Assembly: GCA_003223245.1 (NCBI GenBank)
Contig: QHYI01000132.1
Coordinates: 25,221-67,435 of the forward strand
Direction: 5' to 3'
Length of the DNA: 42,215 nucleotides
Source: Acidobacteriota bacterium
GTDB lineage: Bacteria > Acidobacteriota > Terriglobia > Acidiferrales > UBA7541
In this document: piece by piece, positions 40,769-42,215 of the stretch
Position numbering within the stretch: the first letter of the stretch is position 1
Layout: every line of letters begins with the position of its first letter
The notes under the pieces: model-generated
Database searches by the model: none
What the model was told of the DNA's origin: nothing
Seen by the model: the letters and a program-made list of their open reading frames with translations, nothing else
Translations under genes and position numbers: made by a program

Positions 40769-41974
40769 CTACACGCGTTCGAGGATGACGGCGATGCCTT
40801 GGCCCACGCCGATGCACATAGTGCAAAGGGCGTAACGGCCTTTGGTGCGGAGGAGCTGATAGAGCGCGGTGGTGACGAGGCGGGCGCCACTAGCACCGAG
40901 CGGGTGGCCGATGGCGATGGCGCCTCCGTTGGGATTGACGTGGGGCGCGTCGTCGGGAATACCCAGGTCGCGGAGAACCGCGAGAGCTTGCGACGCGAAT
41001 GCCTCGTTGAGCTCGATAACGTCCATCTGAGAGAGCGACAAACCTGCTTTGGCTAGGACCTTTCGGGTTGCAGGTGCAGGGCCCATGCCCATGATGCGGG
41101 GAGCCACGCCCGCGACTGCGGCGGCGACGAGGCGGGCCTTCGGCGTAAGTCCGTGACGCTTCGCCCCATCCGCCGATGCCAAAAGCAACGCGCATGCGCC
41201 ATCATTCACGCCCGAGGCGTTTCCTGCGGTGATGCTTCCGTCGGGCTTGACGATGGGCTTCAGCTTCGAAAGAGCTTCTAGCGTGGTGTCGGGACGTGGA
41301 TGTTCGTCCTGAGAAAAAAGCGTGGCGTCACCTTTTTTCTGCGGAATGGGCACGGGAACAATTTCCTGGCTCATGCGGCAGGAGCGGATGGCATCGGCGG
41401 TGCGTTGCTGGCTGCGCAGGGCAAATAGATCCTGATCCTTGCGCGAGATATGAAATTCTTCAGCGACGATTTCGCCAGTCTCGGGCATGGAGTCGGTGCC
41501 GTATTTCGCTTTCATGAGCGGGTTGACGAAGCGCCAGCCGATCGTAGTGTCTTCGAGTTTAACCGAACGCGAGAAAGCGCTGTCCGCCTTGCCCAGGACA
41601 AATGGAGCGCGAGACATGCTTTCGACGCCACCGGCAATCACGAGGTCCGCTTCGCCCGACTTGATAGAGCGCGACGCGATCGCGACAGCATCCATGCTCG
41701 AACCGCAGAGCCGGTTTATGGTCGCACCGGGGACCTCCTTGGGAAGACCGGCAAGCAATAGCGCCATACGGCCAACGTTGCGATTGTCTTCGCCGGCTTG
41801 ATTGGCGCATCCATAAATGACGTCGTCGAGGGCGTTCCAGTCGACTTTTGGGTTGCGCTCAACGAGAGCTTTGATGGGGACGGCCGCGAGATCGTCAGCG
41901 CGAACCGCGGCGAGCGTCCCGCCGTAGCGCCCGAAAGGGGTTCGAATGGCGTCGCAAATGTAGGCTGATTCCAC
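40769..41974 (-). CDS. pcaF: 3-Oxoadipyl-CoA thiolase / acetyl-CoA acyltransferase
   Basis: 401 residues, GTG start with GAGGA 6 nt upstream. Thiolase fold with catalytic C90 in [15 protein letters not shown]357 in [16 protein letters not shown], and C387 in [10 protein letters not shown]. The N-terminal [15 protein letters not shown] and the [29 protein letters not shown] segment are typical of PcaF/PaaJ-type 3-oxoadipyl-CoA thiolases, and 401 residues is the normal length. It cleaves 3-oxoadipyl-CoA to succinyl-CoA and acetyl-CoA, the last step of the beta-ketoadipate pathway. General beta-oxidation thiolase activity is the alternative. The nearby enol-lactonase favours the first. Confidence 0.88.
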   Translation of the reverse strand: MESAYICDAIRTPFGRYGGTLAAVRADDLAAVPIKALVERNPKVDWNALDDVIYGCANQAGEDNRNVGRMALLLAGLPKEVPGATINRLCGSSMDAVAIASRSIKSGEADLVIAGGVESMSRAPFVLGKADSAFSRSVKLEDTTIGWRFVNPLMKAKYGTDSMPETGEIVAEEFHISRKDQDLFALRSQQRTADAIRSCRMSQEIVPVPIPQKKGDATLFSQDEHPRPDTTLEALSKLKPIVKPDGSITAGNASGVNDGACALLLASADGAKRHGLTPKARLVAAAVAGVAPRIMGMGPAPATRKVLAKAGLSLSQMDVIELNEAFASQALAVLRDLGIPDDAPHVNPNGGAIAIGHPLGASGARLVTTALYQLLRTKGRYALCTMCIGVGQGIAVILERV

Positions 41975-42093
41975 GGGAGTCCTCGAAGATTTCTGCTGGT
42001 TTCTATCTTATATGGAATAGCCTTTGCGCGCGAATGGAGGCCTGTTGCAAATAGCTCTATAGATCTGTGCATAAATAATGCAATGAAGTAGCA

Positions 42094-42213
42094 CAAAAAA
42101 GAAGGCAGTTCCGACTGCAGGATGCAGCGGCGTAGTTTCTCGGGTGAGACTTTGATCCGTTTGATCGAACGGAGGATGTCTTTCATCAGCTCATCGACAT
42201 TCTTAGGGCAGCT
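42094..42213 (-). pseudogene. Possible C-terminal remnant of a transposase-like ORF at the right edge
   Basis: Minus-strand frame entering from the right edge: CPKNVDELMKDILRSIKRI, then SPEKLRRCILQSELPSFL. This helix-rich pattern resembles the C-terminus of some IS630-type transposases, which often end in a C-x-x-x-S/D-L-P-like string. No stop follows where expected; the frame runs on into the thiolase region as antisense. So it may be decayed or chance. Recognition is by memory only, and the terminal inverted repeat was not identified. Confidence 0.25.
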
Positions 42214-42215
42214 GT

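Overview
The window (about 57% GC by eye) looks like a chromosomal piece of a soil-type Acidobacteriota. The reasons are a giant carboxypeptidase-regulatory/TonB receptor of the Oar type, a CRTAC1/ASPIC-UnbV protein with TPR partners, many Tat- or Sec-exported sugar hydrolases, and VPS10/BNR propeller proteins. Taxonomy is an inference from gene content, not a search result.

Layout. 1-300: 5' end of an exported protein running off the left edge (minus). 821-1120: orphan PqqD-like protein. 1441-5691: L-arabinose catabolic operon with AraD, an SSS-family sugar symporter, a small two-helix membrane protein and an AraB that lacks a conserved C-terminal segment. 13783-5755 (minus): TonB receptor, TPR, CRTAC1, TPR cassette. 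14275: GntR/FCD regulator divergent from the receptor. 15208-19444: unassigned Tat-exported TIM-barrel hydrolase, exported aldose 1-epimerase, GH27. 20553-19528 (minus): LacI regulator, divergent from a fucose-isomerase-type sugar isomerase (20811), followed by GH127 and GH51 arabinofuranosidases. 26051-33157: VPS10/BNR propeller, S9 peptidase, sialidase-like propeller. 33168-35528: galK and galT. 35636-38337: HemD, SUMT and the precorrin-2 dehydrogenase domain (siroheme branch). 39284-38490: NagB. 40127-41974 (minus): 3-oxoadipate enol-lactonase, DUF2721 protein, 3-oxoadipyl-CoA thiolase. A possible transposase remnant sits at the right edge. No tRNA, rRNA or CRISPR was seen.

How it fits together. 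The core reads as an arabinogalactan/arabinan utilisation locus. GH51 (alpha-L-Araf), GH127 (beta-L-Araf) and GH27 (alpha-Gal) release sugars outside the cytoplasm. The TonB receptor and SSS symporter are candidate importers. The isomerase, AraB and AraD take arabinose to xylulose-5-P, and GalM, GalK and GalT take galactose into the Leloir pathway (no galE in the window).

The most interesting signals are regulatory. An identical CG-centred 14-mer (TGCAAGCGTTTGCA) lies before araD and in the isomerase promoter, with variants before the exported hydrolase and the TonB receptor, which suggests one LacI regulon. Two copies of TGTATA-N3-TATGCA each sit on the -10 box of the divergent TonB-receptor and GntR promoters, so the receptor promoter appears to be jointly controlled by both regulators.
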